Source: Phenylobacterium sp. (GTDB lineage Bacteria; Pseudomonadota; Alphaproteobacteria; Caulobacterales; Caulobacteraceae). From it: a stretch of 64,000 nucleotides of DNA. The stretch is taken from contig NZ_JAUSCJ010000006.1 of NCBI RefSeq assembly GCF_030651185.1, positions 62,001 to 126,000 on the forward strand. The letters run 5' to 3'. Under the pieces are notes generated by a model. That model was not told where the DNA came from. It worked only from the letters and a program-made list of their open reading frames with translations, and searched no databases. This document shows, one piece after another, positions 18,373 through 27,761 of this stretch (positions are counted from its first letter, which is position 1; every line of letters starts with the position of its first letter). The position numbers and the translations under genes are program-made.

Positions 18373-20448
18373 TTATCTGCGGGTGAGTTCCTTCACCAGG
18401 GCCGTGCGGCCGTAGACCTTTTCCAGGGCCTCGGTCGCCGCTGAGGTGGCCACGACCACCGTGCGGTTGATCGTGCCGTCGTAGCCGTAATTGCCGCCGA
18501 GGGAGTGGATGTTGCCGTCGAAGGCGGCGCCCAGGATCTCGGCCTTGGCGTTGAGCACCGGGGAGCCGGAGTTGCCGCCGATGATGTCGTTGGTGGTGAC
18601 GAAGTTGAACACCGTGGCCGGGTTCAGCCTGTCCTTGGCGGCGACCCAGCGGGGCGCGAGCTGGAAGGGATCGGCGCCGGTGGCGCGGTCATAGAGGCCG
18701 GCGAAGGTGGTGAAGGGGGTGATGGTGGTCCCGCGATAGGTCCAGCCGGCCACCTTTCCGTAGGACAGGCGCAGGGTGAAGGTGGCGTCGGGATAGACCG
18801 CGTCGCCATAGGCGGCGAACTTGGCCCGGGCGATGCGCTCGGCGGCCCGGTCTGTGGGGCCGCTGATCTCGGTCTCCCAGGCGGTGCGGACTGCGCGGGC
18901 CGGCGGGTCGATGCGCAGGGCGAGCTGGATCATCGGGTCGGTCGACGCCTGGATGGCGGCCAGGCCGCCGTCCCAGAGGCGCTTGCGCTCGGCGGGATCG
19001 GCGAGCTTGGTCCCGGCCACCAGGCGGGCGGCCATGGCCTCGGGACTCTCCTTGCCCAGCAGCAGCTTCACCGCCGCGTCGTCGACGGTGAGGTATTCGC
19101 GGGTCTTGGACAGCCAGAAGCCGAGATAGAGCTGCTCCAGGGCGGCGTCCACGGGCTGTTCGTCGAGGATCTGCTTGGCCATGAGGGCCAGGCCCGCGTC
19201 GCCGTATTCCGGCAGGCGCTCGGCCGAGGGCTTGGCGCGTTCCTGGCCGGCGCGGACCAGTTCGCGGGCGTACATGAACAGTTCCGAGAGCGAGCCGGCG
19301 CCGCTCTCAAGCTGGCGCAGACGGAGATAGCGGTCGGCATAGGGGCCCTGGACCTTGGCGATCTCGCCCCACGGGTCGCCGATGTCGGCGGCGAGCTTGG
19401 GATCGGCGGCCACCTTGGCGCGCAGGTCGGCCTCGGCGGCGCGCTTGTCGGCCATGAAGGCCGGGTCGTTGAGGGCGAACTGCCGGCCGTAGAAGACCTT
19501 GAAACTGTTCTCGACGCCGAACAGCGGATCGGTGGCGATACGCTTGGACTCCGCGTCGCGCTCCCCGAAGGCGATCAACCGGCCGCGCAGCTCCGAGCGC
19601 TGCAACTGGCCGATGGGCAGGGCCAGGTCGCGCTGGGTCTCCAGCTGGGCGACGGTGAGCATGCGGTCAGTGCCGCCGGGATTGCCGGAGACGAAGGTGA
19701 CCTCGCCGTCCTTGGGGGCGCGGCTCTGCCAGATCAGGTGCTGCGGCGAGGCGATCGGCTTGCCGTTCTCGTAGAGGCGCACGAAGGCGGCATCGAGATT
19801 GAAGCGCGGGAAGTTGAAATTGTCCGGATCGCCGCCGAAGAAGGCGGTCGCCAGCTCGGGGGCGAACACCAGACGGACATCGGAATATTTGCGGTACTTG
19901 TAGAGCTTGTACTGGCCGCCCCGGTAGAGGGTGACCAGCTGGCAGCGGAACGCCTCGTCCTTGCCGCAGGCGACAGTCTCGGCCGCGCCCTTGGCGGCGT
20001 CGCGCGCCTTGACGAAGTCGAGCCCGGTCTTGCCGGCGGTGGCCTTGCCGATGTCGGCGGTGAGGTCGGTGATGGAGACCAGCACCTCGGCCTGCATGCC
20101 GGGGCACTTCTTTTCCTCGGTCCGCGCGGCGGTGAGGAAACCGTCCTTCACATAGTCGGTCTTGCCGTCCGACAGGCTCTGGGCGCAGTCGACGATGCAG
20201 TGGTGGTTGGTGAAGACCAGGCCGTCCCTGGAGACCAGCGAGGCCGAGCAGCCGCTGGTGAGCCGCACCGAGGCGGACTGGACGCGGTCGAGCCACTTCT
20301 GGTCGGTCTTGACGCCATAGGCCTGGGCCACCTTGGCGGCGGGGAAGTTGTCGAAGGTCCACATGCCCTCGTCGGCGCGGGCCGGGGCGGTGGAGAGGGC
20401 GATGGCGGCGGCGAGCGCGCCGCCCAAGGTCTGTCGAAGCATGAACAT
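18373..20448 (-). CDS. S46 family dipeptidyl-peptidase (DPP7-like)
   Basis: 691 aa with an N-terminal signal peptide (cleavage near PARA/DEG). Chymotrypsin-like triad: His in FTNHHC (about 83), Asp in NLDAAFVRL (about 220), Ser in IGGNSGSPV (about 627). A helical cap domain of about 300 residues is inserted between, as in S46 peptidases, which release dipeptides from the N-terminus of peptides in the periplasm. The FDGN segment after the serine has Gly where DPP11 enzymes have Arg, which points to DPP7-type broad hydrophobic specificity rather than Asp/Glu. Two extra Cys pairs (CIVDC, KKCPGM) suggest disulfides. Confidence 0.93.
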   Translation of the reverse strand: MFMLRQTLGGALAAAIALSTAPARADEGMWTFDNFPAAKVAQAYGVKTDQKWLDRVQSASVRLTSGCSASLVSRDGLVFTNHHCIVDCAQSLSDGKTDYVKDGFLTAARTEEKKCPGMQAEVLVSITDLTADIGKATAGKTGLDFVKARDAAKGAAETVACGKDEAFRCQLVTLYRGGQYKLYKYRKYSDVRLVFAPELATAFFGGDPDNFNFPRFNLDAAFVRLYENGKPIASPQHLIWQSRAPKDGEVTFVSGNPGGTDRMLTVAQLETQRDLALPIGQLQRSELRGRLIAFGERDAESKRIATDPLFGVENSFKVFYGRQFALNDPAFMADKRAAEADLRAKVAADPKLAADIGDPWGEIAKVQGPYADRYLRLRQLESGAGSLSELFMYARELVRAGQERAKPSAERLPEYGDAGLALMAKQILDEQPVDAALEQLYLGFWLSKTREYLTVDDAAVKLLLGKESPEAMAARLVAGTKLADPAERKRLWDGGLAAIQASTDPMIQLALRIDPPARAVRTAWETEISGPTDRAAERIARAKFAAYGDAVYPDATFTLRLSYGKVAGWTYRGTTITPFTTFAGLYDRATGADPFQLAPRWVAAKDRLNPATVFNFVTTNDIIGGNSGSPVLNAKAEILGAAFDGNIHSLGGNYGYDGTINRTVVVATSAATEALEKVYGRTALVKELTRR

Positions 20449-20569
20449 CCCGATGAGGTTTCGCAGGGCCCGGAGAGGCCGCGGGTGGCGATCCGTAACA
20501 ATGTAACAGCGCCCTGGCTAGGGACTTTTGTGATCAATGACTTAGGCGACGCCCGCGTGGAAAGTTACT

Positions 20570-20575
20570 TATAAT
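20570..20575 (+). promoter_or_regulatory. candidate -10 element upstream of the ABC exporter genes
   Basis: A perfect TATAAT lies in a locally AT-rich stretch (20555-20625) of the divergent 223-bp gap between the S46 peptidase and the ABC permease, about 97 bp before the permease start. No convincing -35 hexamer is seen at 16-18 bp. Weak support. Confidence 0.3.
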
Positions 20576-20671
20576 TCATGCGATTAGGGCACCAAAACCG
20601 CCGCCTTACAGCGTTTTAACTAGGCTCCCGACGGTCCCGCGCACACATGCTGGCGCCGTTGGAGGGACGCA

Positions 20672-21814
20672 ATGTCACTGGCCTTGGCCACCCTGATCTA
20701 TGAATGGCGCCGCTACATGGCCGCCGTGATCGCGCTGGCCTTTTCGGGCCTGCTGATCCTGGCCCAGGTCGGCATGTTCACCGGGATCGTGAAGGGCGCC
20801 ACGGCCACCATCGACCGGAGCCGCGCCGACATCCTGGTGCTGGGCGCCAAGTCGGAGAGCCTGATCAATTCCGGTCCATCTGGCCTGCCCCGCCGGATCC
20901 AGCCACAGCTCTATCTGAATCCCGACGTGGTGGAGGTGGCCAGCTTCGACGGCGACGGCGCCCGCTGGACCAACCGTCCGCCCCCGGGAAAGAAGGCGGT
21001 CACCACCTTCGTCCAGGTCAATATGGTCGACACCCGCCCCGGGGCGGTGACCCTGCCCACCGACTATTCCGAGACCGTCCGCATCGCCCTGCAGGAGCCC
21101 TATGCGGTGGCCATCGACCGCAGCGCGCTGGCGCGGCTCGGCGTCAAGCCCGGCGACAGCGCCGCCCTGAACGGCAAGTCGGTGCATGTGCGCGCCATCC
21201 TGGATGGCTATCCAGACATCAACCAGGCCTCGGTGGTGGTGTCGCGCGACACCATGCGTCTGCTGGGCATGGGGGAGAAGGGCGACAAGACCGGCCCCCT
21301 GATGGTGCGGATCAAGGACCCGGCCCGGGCCGAAGAGGTGCGCGACACCCTGAACGCCAACGCCGACAAGGCCTATCGCGCCTGGACCCGGGACGAGCTG
21401 TCCAAGGCCAATGAGGGCGCCCTGATGAAGGAACAGATCATCGGGGTGATGCTGGGCTTCTCGGTGTTCCTGGGCTTCCTGATCGGGGTGGGGATCACCT
21501 CCCAGACCCTGCGCGGGGCGATCCTGGCCAACATCAAGGAGTTCGCCAGCCTCCGCGCGCTCGGCGTCTCCATGCCTTCGCTGCGGCTGATCGTGGTGGA
21601 GCTGTCCTTCTGGGTGGGGATCGTCGGTCTCGGCGCCACCGCCCTGCTGACCTTCGGCATCTCGCTGCTGGCCAAGAGCGCCGGCCTGCCCATGGGCTTC
21701 CCCATCGGCTGGATCACCGGGGTCGCCATCCTGCTGATGCTGATCTCCATGGCCTCGGGCCTGATGGCCATGGGCATCCTCAAGAAGAGCCAACCCGCGG
21801 ACCTGCTGCGATGA
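20672..21814 (+). CDS. ABC transporter permease (DevC/FtsX-like)
   Basis: 380 aa. One N-terminal transmembrane segment (about 17-37), a large extracytoplasmic domain (about 40-255) and three C-terminal transmembrane helices (about 260-285, 315-340, 345-370), the FtsX/MacB-type topology typical of DevC-like permeases. It starts with a GGAGGG ribosome-binding site. The stop overlaps the ATPase start by 4 nt, and an HlyD-type adaptor follows, giving a complete DevBCA-like export unit. These export glycolipids or other envelope components; the substrate is unknown here. Confidence 0.88.
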   Translation: MSLALATLIYEWRRYMAAVIALAFSGLLILAQVGMFTGIVKGATATIDRSRADILVLGAKSESLINSGPSGLPRRIQPQLYLNPDVVEVASFDGDGARWTNRPPPGKKAVTTFVQVNMVDTRPGAVTLPTDYSETVRIALQEPYAVAIDRSALARLGVKPGDSAALNGKSVHVRAILDGYPDINQASVVVSRDTMRLLGMGEKGDKTGPLMVRIKDPARAEEVRDTLNANADKAYRAWTRDELSKANEGALMKEQIIGVMLGFSVFLGFLIGVGITSQTLRGAILANIKEFASLRALGVSMPSLRLIVVELSFWVGIVGLGATALLTFGISLLAKSAGLPMGFPIGWITGVAILLMLISMASGLMAMGILKKSQPADLLR

Positions 21815-22566
21815 GCCAGACCTCCGGTGTTCCCGGCGCCCACGCCCTGGTGGCAAAGGGCCTGACCAAGCGGTTCAAGACCGGCCGCACCCACATCGAG
21901 GTGCTGAAGTCGGTGGACTTCGACGCCCTGCACGGCGACGTGACCATGGTCATGGGGCCCTCGGGGTCCGGCAAGTCGACCCTGGTGGCGACCCTGTCGG
22001 GCCTGCTGAAACCCGACGAGGGTTCGGTGAGCGCCATGGGCGAGGACCTGTGGAAGCTCAGCCCCGGGAAGATCGACCGGTTCCGGCTGGACCACTGCGG
22101 CTTCATTTTCCAGGGCTTCAATCTGTTCGGGGCGCTGAGCGCCCTGCAGCAGGTGACCATCATCCTGAAGTACAAGGGCTTCGCGCCGGCCGAGGCCCGC
22201 GCCCGGGCCGAGATCGCCCTGGCCGAGGTGGGTCTTTCCAAGCGCATGCACCAGCGCCCTTCAGAGCTGTCGGGCGGTGAGAAGCAGCGGGTGGCCATCG
22301 CCCGCGCCCTGGCCAAGGAGCCGCACCTGCTGTTCGCCGACGAGCCCACCAGCGCGCTGGACGGCGAGAACGGCCAGATCGTCATCCAGCTTCTGCAGCG
22401 GGCGGCCAAGAGCCATGGGGCCGCCGTGATCTGCGTGACCCACGATCCGCGGCTGGAAGCCTATGCCGACCGCATCATCCACATCGAAGACGGCCGCATC
22501 CTGGACGACCGGCGCACGACGCCGGACCCTGCCGCCGCCCAGACCCCTGAGCTCATCGGAGCCTAA
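21811..22566 (+). CDS. ABC transporter ATP-binding protein (DevA/LolD-like)
   Basis: 251 aa. Walker A GPSGSGKST, signature LSGGEKQRVAIARAL, Walker B LLFADEPTSALD and the switch His in CVTHDPR are all intact. The closest subtype is the MacB/LolD/DevA group that powers FtsX-like permeases. The N-terminus overlaps the permease gene (ATGA) and the adaptor starts 5 nt later, so all three proteins are likely made in fixed ratio. Confidence 0.94.
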   Translation: MSQTSGVPGAHALVAKGLTKRFKTGRTHIEVLKSVDFDALHGDVTMVMGPSGSGKSTLVATLSGLLKPDEGSVSAMGEDLWKLSPGKIDRFRLDHCGFIFQGFNLFGALSALQQVTIILKYKGFAPAEARARAEIALAEVGLSKRMHQRPSELSGGEKQRVAIARALAKEPHLLFADEPTSALDGENGQIVIQLLQRAAKSHGAAVICVTHDPRLEAYADRIIHIEDGRILDDRRTTPDPAAAQTPELIGA

Positions 22567-22570
22567 GACC

Positions 22571-23527
22571 ATGTTCGCCTTCCTCCGCCGCCACGTCGTC
22601 TGGGTCGTGGTCCTCGTGCTGGGCCTCGCCGTCGCCGGCGGGGTCGTGCTCAACGGCCAGGCCAAGGCCCAGAAGGCGGAGGCCGCCAAGGTCGCCGCCG
22701 CCAAGGCGCCCAAGAGCCCCTTCGTCGCCATCGCCAACGGCAAGGCCGATGTCGAGGGCGGCATGATCCAGGTCGCCGCCCGCCGCGCCGGGATCGTGCG
22801 CGAGGTTCTGGTGAGCGAGGGCGACCGGGTCACCAAGGGCCAGGTCCTGGCCCGCCAGGAGGACGACGAGCCGCGCCTGGCCGCAGCTCAAGCTGCCGCC
22901 GCCGTGCGCCAGGCCCGCGCCCAGATGGCGATGACCCAGGTGCAGCTCTCCACCGCCCAGCGCGAGCGCGCCCGGCTGCAGGGGCTGGTTGCCACCAACT
23001 TCGTGGCCGGCCAGCGGCTGGATCAGGCGCAGGACAAGATCCGCGAAGCCCAGGCCAACCTCGAAGCCCAGCGCGCCAATATCGCCACCGCGCAGGCCGC
23101 CCTCGAACGGGCCCGCTACGAGCAGGAACTGACCATCATCCGCGCGCCGGCCGACGGCCGCATCGCCCGGCGCTACGCCAATCCAGGCGCTGGCGCCTCG
23201 ACCCTGAACGTCTCGACCATGTTCGACCTGGAGCCGACGGCGCCGCACATCGTCCGCGCCGAGATCGCCGAGGGGGCCCTGCCCTATGTCAGCATCGGTC
23301 AGGCGGTGCAGATCGCGCCCGAGAGCGACCCCACCAAGGTCTATCGCGGCACGGTGCTGCGCCAGGCTGCGGTATTCGGCGCCCGCAAGCTGGTCTCCGA
23401 CGACCCCACCGAACGCACCGACGACCGGGTCGTCGAGGTGGTGGTCAGCGCCCACGACGCGCCGTTCCTGATCGGCCAGCGGGTGCTGGTGAAGTTCCTG
23501 CGCGGGACCCAGATGGCGGCGAACTGA
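22571..23527 (+). CDS. HlyD-family periplasmic adaptor (DevB-like)
   Basis: 318 aa. An N-terminal membrane anchor (about 8-28) is followed by the split biotinyl-lipoyl domain (IQVAARRAGIVREVLVSEGDRVTKGQVLA), a coiled-coil hairpin (about 95-200, Ala/Gln/Arg-rich) and a beta-barrel domain ending in VRVLVKF. It would bridge the ABC permease to an outer-membrane channel (TolC-like) encoded elsewhere. It lacks a separate outer-membrane gene in the operon. Confidence 0.9.
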   Translation: MFAFLRRHVVWVVVLVLGLAVAGGVVLNGQAKAQKAEAAKVAAAKAPKSPFVAIANGKADVEGGMIQVAARRAGIVREVLVSEGDRVTKGQVLARQEDDEPRLAAAQAAAAVRQARAQMAMTQVQLSTAQRERARLQGLVATNFVAGQRLDQAQDKIREAQANLEAQRANIATAQAALERARYEQELTIIRAPADGRIARRYANPGAGASTLNVSTMFDLEPTAPHIVRAEIAEGALPYVSIGQAVQIAPESDPTKVYRGTVLRQAAVFGARKLVSDDPTERTDDRVVEVVVSAHDAPFLIGQRVLVKFLRGTQMAAN

Positions 23528-23537
23528 GAACGTCGCC

Positions 23538-24320
23538 CTAGAACCGCTGCGCGCCGTCCAGGCGGATGGTGGTCCCGTTGAGGAAGTCGTTGTCGCAGAT
23601 GTGGGCGGCGAGCTGGGCGTATTCGTCGGGATCGCCCATGCGGTGGGGATTGGGCACCATGGGCCCCCACTTGGCCTGGGCTTCCTCGTCGGTCATGCGG
23701 GCGGAATAGGCCAGGGTCAGGAAGGTGCCGGGCGCGATGGCCATGGCGCGGACGCCGATCGGCGCCAGGTCGCGGGCGATGGTCAGGGTCATGCCGATGA
23801 TGCCGCCCTTGGCCGCCGAATAGGCCGCCTGGCCGGGTTGGCCCTCATAGCCCGCGATGGAGGCGGTGTTGATCACCACGCCGCGCTGGTTGGAGGCGAG
23901 CGGCGCGTTCGTCGCCATGGCCTCGGCGGCCTGGCTGGTGACCGCGAACGCGCTGTTGAGATAGACCCCGACCGTGTGGGCGAAGTGGGCCAGCGGGATG
24001 CGCTTGCCCTCGCGGTTGACGGTGCGGGCCGCGCCGGTGGCGCCGGGGGGCGGGGGTCCGCCGTGCACCACCACGGCGGCGCGCAAGGGAGCCAGGTCCA
24101 CGGCGGCCTGCACGGCCTTGGCGATGGAGTCCTCATCCATGATGTCGGTGCGCACATAGACCGAGCCGTTGCCGAGTTCTTTCGCCAGGGCCTCACCGCG
24201 CTCGTCGGCCACGTCGGCGATGACCACCTTCATCCCCCGCTGGGCGAGGCGGCGCGCCGTGGCGCTGCCGAAGCCGCCGGCGCCGCCGGTGACCAGGGCC
24301 GAGGCGTTGGTGAGATCCAT
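23538..24320 (-). CDS. SDR 3-hydroxyacyl-CoA dehydrogenase-like (HSD17B10-type)
   Basis: 260 aa. TGGAGGFGSATARRLAQRG binds NAD, NTASIAGYEGQPGQAAYSAAKGG carries Ser, Tyr and Lys of the active site. The sequence VYLNSAFAVTSQAAEAM and FLTLAYSARMTDE fit type-2 3-hydroxyacyl-CoA dehydrogenases, which oxidise 2-methyl-3-hydroxybutyryl-CoA and similar substrates. It stops 10 bp after the exporter on the opposite strand. Isoleucine or branched fatty-acid breakdown is inferred from similarity, not from neighbours. Confidence 0.84.
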   Translation of the reverse strand: MDLTNASALVTGGAGGFGSATARRLAQRGMKVVIADVADERGEALAKELGNGSVYVRTDIMDEDSIAKAVQAAVDLAPLRAAVVVHGGPPPPGATGAARTVNREGKRIPLAHFAHTVGVYLNSAFAVTSQAAEAMATNAPLASNQRGVVINTASIAGYEGQPGQAAYSAAKGGIIGMTLTIARDLAPIGVRAMAIAPGTFLTLAYSARMTDEEAQAKWGPMVPNPHRMGDPDEYAQLAAHICDNDFLNGTTIRLDGAQRF

Positions 24321-24425
24321 GGTGTTTCCCCTAATTCTCGACCGGGCGCCGGCCGCTTTGGGGTCATCCTGTCGGCCCGCCTGCGAAAACGCGAGGCTGT
24401 CGTCGCGGCAGGTTGGGGAGGAAGA

Positions 24426-26504
24426 TCAGGCCGCCAGGACCTCGCCATCGGCGTCGCGGCCGATCCAGCGGGCCAGGCAGTCGTTGAGGGCCTGGATGCT
24501 GATGGGCTTGCCGACGCTGTCGACCATTCCGGCCTCGCGCATCCTGGCGACCTGCTCGGGCAGGACGTCGGCGCTCATGGCGATGATGGGGGTCATGCTG
24601 ACCCGACCGCCGAGGGCGCGGATCGCGCGGGTGGCGGCCAGGCCGTCGACGACCGGCATGTGCACGTCCATCAGGATGGCGTCGTAGCGGCGGCGCTGGG
24701 CCACCTCGATCGCCTCCCGGCCATCGCAGGCGACGTCGACGGTGCAGCCCAGCAGGGTGAGGACGGTGATCCCCAGTTCGCGGTTCATGGGGTGGTCGTC
24801 CACCAGCAGGATGTGAGCCGAGAGGCCCTGCGCCCCGCCCGTCTCGGCCGGGGCGGCGACTATGGCGTCGGCCCGGGCCATGGGGATTTCGAGCCAGAAG
24901 GTGGAGCCCTGGCCGACGGCGGACTCAACGCCCACCTTGCCGCCCATCAGGTCCACCAGGCCCTTGCAGATGGCCAGGCCCAGGCCCGTGCCGCCATGGG
25001 TGCGGCTGACCGATGAGTCCACCTGGCTGAAGCGCTGGAACAGGCGCTCGGCGGCCTCCGGCGCTATGCCGGGGCCGGTGTCGGTGACGGCGATGTGGAT
25101 CAGGTCGAGATCGCCCGCGGGCGCGACCGACAGGGCCAGGGTGACGCCGCCGGCGTCGGTGAACTTCACCGCGTTGTTGAGCAGGTTGAGCAGCACCTGG
25201 CCCAGGCGGTGGTCGTCGCAGACATGGGCGGCGACCTGGTCGCCGGCGACGGTCATGGCCAGGGTCAGGCCCTTGAGCTCGGCGCTGTCGGCCACGATCG
25301 AGAGGGCCGACTGGCAGGCTTCGGCCAGGTCCACCGCCTTGGGGTCCAGGTCGATGCGCCCGGCCTCCACCTTGGAGAAGTCGAGGATGTCGTTGACCAC
25401 GGTCAGCAGGGCGCCGCCCGACCGCTCGATCATGCCGATCTGGTGGCGGCTGTCGGCGGGCAGGTCGTCGCGGCGTTCCAGCACCTGGGCAAAGCCGATG
25501 ATGGAGTTCAGCGGCGTGCGGATCTCATGGCTCATGGCCGCCAGGAACTCGGTCTTGGCGACGGAGGCCGCCTGGGCCCGGTCGCGAGCGCGCATGTAGC
25601 TGGCGGAACGCCGGGCCAGGATCTGGCGCAGCCGCTGCTGGTGGGTGGCCATCAGGGCGACGATCAGGCCGGTGGCGAAGACCATGGCCAGGTAGACCTG
25701 GGTCAGGGTGATCCGCTGATTGAGGCTCTCATGGTCCGCCATCAGCCCCGTCGGGGCGTGCTGGATGCCCAGCGGGAGCATGACGATGCAGGTCAGCCCC
25801 ATGGCGAGGATGACGGCGCGCGGGCCCATGCGCAGGCCCACGAGGGTGATCGCCGGGAAGGCGGCCAACAGGGCCACGCCGCTCAAGGGGGTGAAAACCA
25901 GCGCCGCAAGGGCCGCCATCAACAGGTAGGCCGACAGGTTTTGCCACAAGGCCGCCTGCATCAGGCCCGCCGCGCTGCTGCGTCCCAGAAGCAGGATGGC
26001 AGGCAGGACCAGGCCCATGCCCAGCAACTTGGCCGGCAGGCGGTTGGCCAGCATGGCGACCGGAAACTCGCCGTGCAGAATCCAGGCGCCGACCCCCAGC
26101 AGGACCGAACCCACCAGCAGGACAGGCAGCAGGGCCAGGAAGATGAGACCGGCGAACCGGCTCGGCGTGGTGAGGCGCACGACCCGCATCCTGCGCGCCA
26201 GCCAGACCACGCCCACGGCCTCCACGGTGTTCAGCACCGAGAAGCCGATCGCGTCGACCAGGCCGACCTTGAACATCAGGACGACAGCGACCTGGATAGT
26301 GAACCCGGTCACCAGGGTCGGCAGCCCCCAGCGGGCCGGCAGCAACAGCAGGGCGCCGATGACAAAGGCGTTGGCCGTCCAGATGGTGTCGATGCCGCCG
26401 GCCTGCTGGCGTAGCGCATTGGTCAGCCAGAGGTTGGCGATGTAGCAGAGCCCAAGAACCACGGCCGTATAGGCGTCCCGGTTGCGACCGACGGTCTTGA
26501 TCAT
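24426..26504 (-). CDS. MASE1 hybrid histidine kinase with C-terminal receiver
   Basis: 692 aa. About eight hydrophobic helices in residues 1-300 form a MASE1 sensory domain. A HisKA domain has the phosphoacceptor His in AMSHEIRTPLNSI (about 324), the HATPase has LLNLLNNAVKFTD, DTGPGIA and GGTGLGLAI, and the receiver has DAILMDVHMP (phospho-Asp about 611) and the conserved Lys in VGKPIS. No HPt domain is present, so the phosphate must pass to an external protein. The start at 26504 is ATG; an upstream TTG at 26537 is in frame. No cognate regulator gene is adjacent. Confidence 0.92.
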   Translation of the reverse strand: MIKTVGRNRDAYTAVVLGLCYIANLWLTNALRQQAGGIDTIWTANAFVIGALLLLPARWGLPTLVTGFTIQVAVVLMFKVGLVDAIGFSVLNTVEAVGVVWLARRMRVVRLTTPSRFAGLIFLALLPVLLVGSVLLGVGAWILHGEFPVAMLANRLPAKLLGMGLVLPAILLLGRSSAAGLMQAALWQNLSAYLLMAALAALVFTPLSGVALLAAFPAITLVGLRMGPRAVILAMGLTCIVMLPLGIQHAPTGLMADHESLNQRITLTQVYLAMVFATGLIVALMATHQQRLRQILARRSASYMRARDRAQAASVAKTEFLAAMSHEIRTPLNSIIGFAQVLERRDDLPADSRHQIGMIERSGGALLTVVNDILDFSKVEAGRIDLDPKAVDLAEACQSALSIVADSAELKGLTLAMTVAGDQVAAHVCDDHRLGQVLLNLLNNAVKFTDAGGVTLALSVAPAGDLDLIHIAVTDTGPGIAPEAAERLFQRFSQVDSSVSRTHGGTGLGLAICKGLVDLMGGKVGVESAVGQGSTFWLEIPMARADAIVAAPAETGGAQGLSAHILLVDDHPMNRELGITVLTLLGCTVDVACDGREAIEVAQRRRYDAILMDVHMPVVDGLAATRAIRALGGRVSMTPIIAMSADVLPEQVARMREAGMVDSVGKPISIQALNDCLARWIGRDADGEVLAA

Positions 26505-26698
26505 GCCGACTTCCCGGTCCTCTACATCCTGAGCCAAACCCTAGAATGGGGTCGCCAAGGAACCGTTAAGCACACTCGAAATCGCAGGATCCGAACCGCG
26601 GAGCCAACCGTCCCGGGGACAGGCGGCGGCTTGACCTCGCCTCTCCCGCGCCGCACAAACCGCGCGAAATTCTGACCCCTCTTTCTGGAGAGACTTCC

Positions 26699-27604
26699 AT
26701 GGCGGACATCCGCTTCGACGGCAAAGTCGCGATCGTCACCGGCGCCGGCGGCGGCCTGGGCAAGCAGCATGCGCTGGAGTTGGCGCGTCGCGGGGCCAAG
26801 GTGGTGGTCAACGACCTGGGCGGCTCGATGGACGGTTCGGGGGGCTCCTCGGCCGCCGCCGACGCCGTGGTCGAAGAGATCAAGGCCATGGGCGGCGAAG
26901 CCATCGCCAACGGCGGCTCGGTCACCGACGACGCCGGCGTCGCCCATATGGTCAAGCAGACCATGGACCAGTGGGGCCGCATCGACGTGCTGATCGCCAA
27001 CGCCGGCATCCTGCGCGACAAGAGCTTCGCCAAGATGACCATGGAAGACTTCGAGCTGGTGCTGAACGTCCACCTGATGGGCACGGTCAAGCCGACCAAG
27101 GCCGTCTGGGAGATCATGCGCGAGCAGAACTACGGCCGCATCGTCGTGACGACGTCGTCCTCGGGCATGTACGGCAACTTCGGCCAGTCCAACTACGGCG
27201 CCGCCAAGCTGGGCATCATCGGGTTCATGAATACGATCCGCCTGGAAGGCCAGAAGAACAACATCCACATCAACGCCATCAGCCCGGTCGCCGCCACGCG
27301 CATGACCGAGAACCTCATGCCCGCCGAGATCCTGGAAAAGCTGAAGCCGGAATACGTGACCCCGGGCGTCGTCTACCTGGCCTCAGAAGAAGCCCCCACC
27401 GGCGCGATCCTGACCGCCGGCGCCGGCGCCTTCGCCCTGACCCGCCTGTACGAAACCGAGGGCGTCTATCTCGGCGAGGGCGGCCTGTCGGTGGAAGAAG
27501 TCCGCGACAACTGGGCCAAGATTTCCGATCCGGCCGGCCAGCAGGCCTACCTCAACGGCGGCGAGCAGAGCGGGAAGTTCTTCCGCAAGATGCAGGGCGG
27601 CTAG
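26699..27604 (+). CDS. SDR (3R)-hydroxyacyl-CoA dehydrogenase-like (MFE-2/HSD17B4 N-domain type)
   Basis: 301 aa. VTGAGGGLGKQHALELARRGAKVVVNDLGGSMDGSG has the long cofactor loop typical of the dehydrogenase unit of multifunctional enzyme type 2; SNYGAAKLGIIGFMNTIRLEG contains the Tyr and Lys. The C-terminal extension (about 255-301, YETEGVYLGEGGLSVEEVRDNW) is also diagnostic of this branch. It converts (3R)-hydroxyacyl-CoA to 3-ketoacyl-CoA. It is followed by a terminator hairpin. Codon use matches highly expressed genes of the region. Confidence 0.88.
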   Translation: MADIRFDGKVAIVTGAGGGLGKQHALELARRGAKVVVNDLGGSMDGSGGSSAAADAVVEEIKAMGGEAIANGGSVTDDAGVAHMVKQTMDQWGRIDVLIANAGILRDKSFAKMTMEDFELVLNVHLMGTVKPTKAVWEIMREQNYGRIVVTTSSSGMYGNFGQSNYGAAKLGIIGFMNTIRLEGQKNNIHINAISPVAATRMTENLMPAEILEKLKPEYVTPGVVYLASEEAPTGAILTAGAGAFALTRLYETEGVYLGEGGLSVEEVRDNWAKISDPAGQQAYLNGGEQSGKFFRKMQGG

Positions 27605-27631
27605 GTCCGCCCCCGCAACGGGTTCCATGGA

Positions 27632-27660
27632 GGGGCGGTCCCGCAAGGGCCGCCCCTGTT
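27632..27660 (+). terminator. Rho-independent terminator
   Basis: GGGGCGG (27632-27638) pairs with CCGCCCC (27650-27656) around an 11-nt loop, followed by TGTTCTGTT. It lies 28 bp after the SDR stop and isolates that gene from the transporter genes downstream. Confidence 0.8.
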
Positions 27661-27761
27661 CTGTTGCACTGAATTCACTTGCCCGACCTCGGATTATCCA
27701 GCGTAACCTAGGGAGCAACATCGCCCGGAAGAGGCGTGACCCATCTGGAGCAGGGATACTC

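Noticed and set aside
18505..20574. 689-codon plus-strand open frame opposite the S46 peptidase
   Set aside because: Composition and lack of any motif show an antisense shadow of a peptidase with intact catalytic triad.
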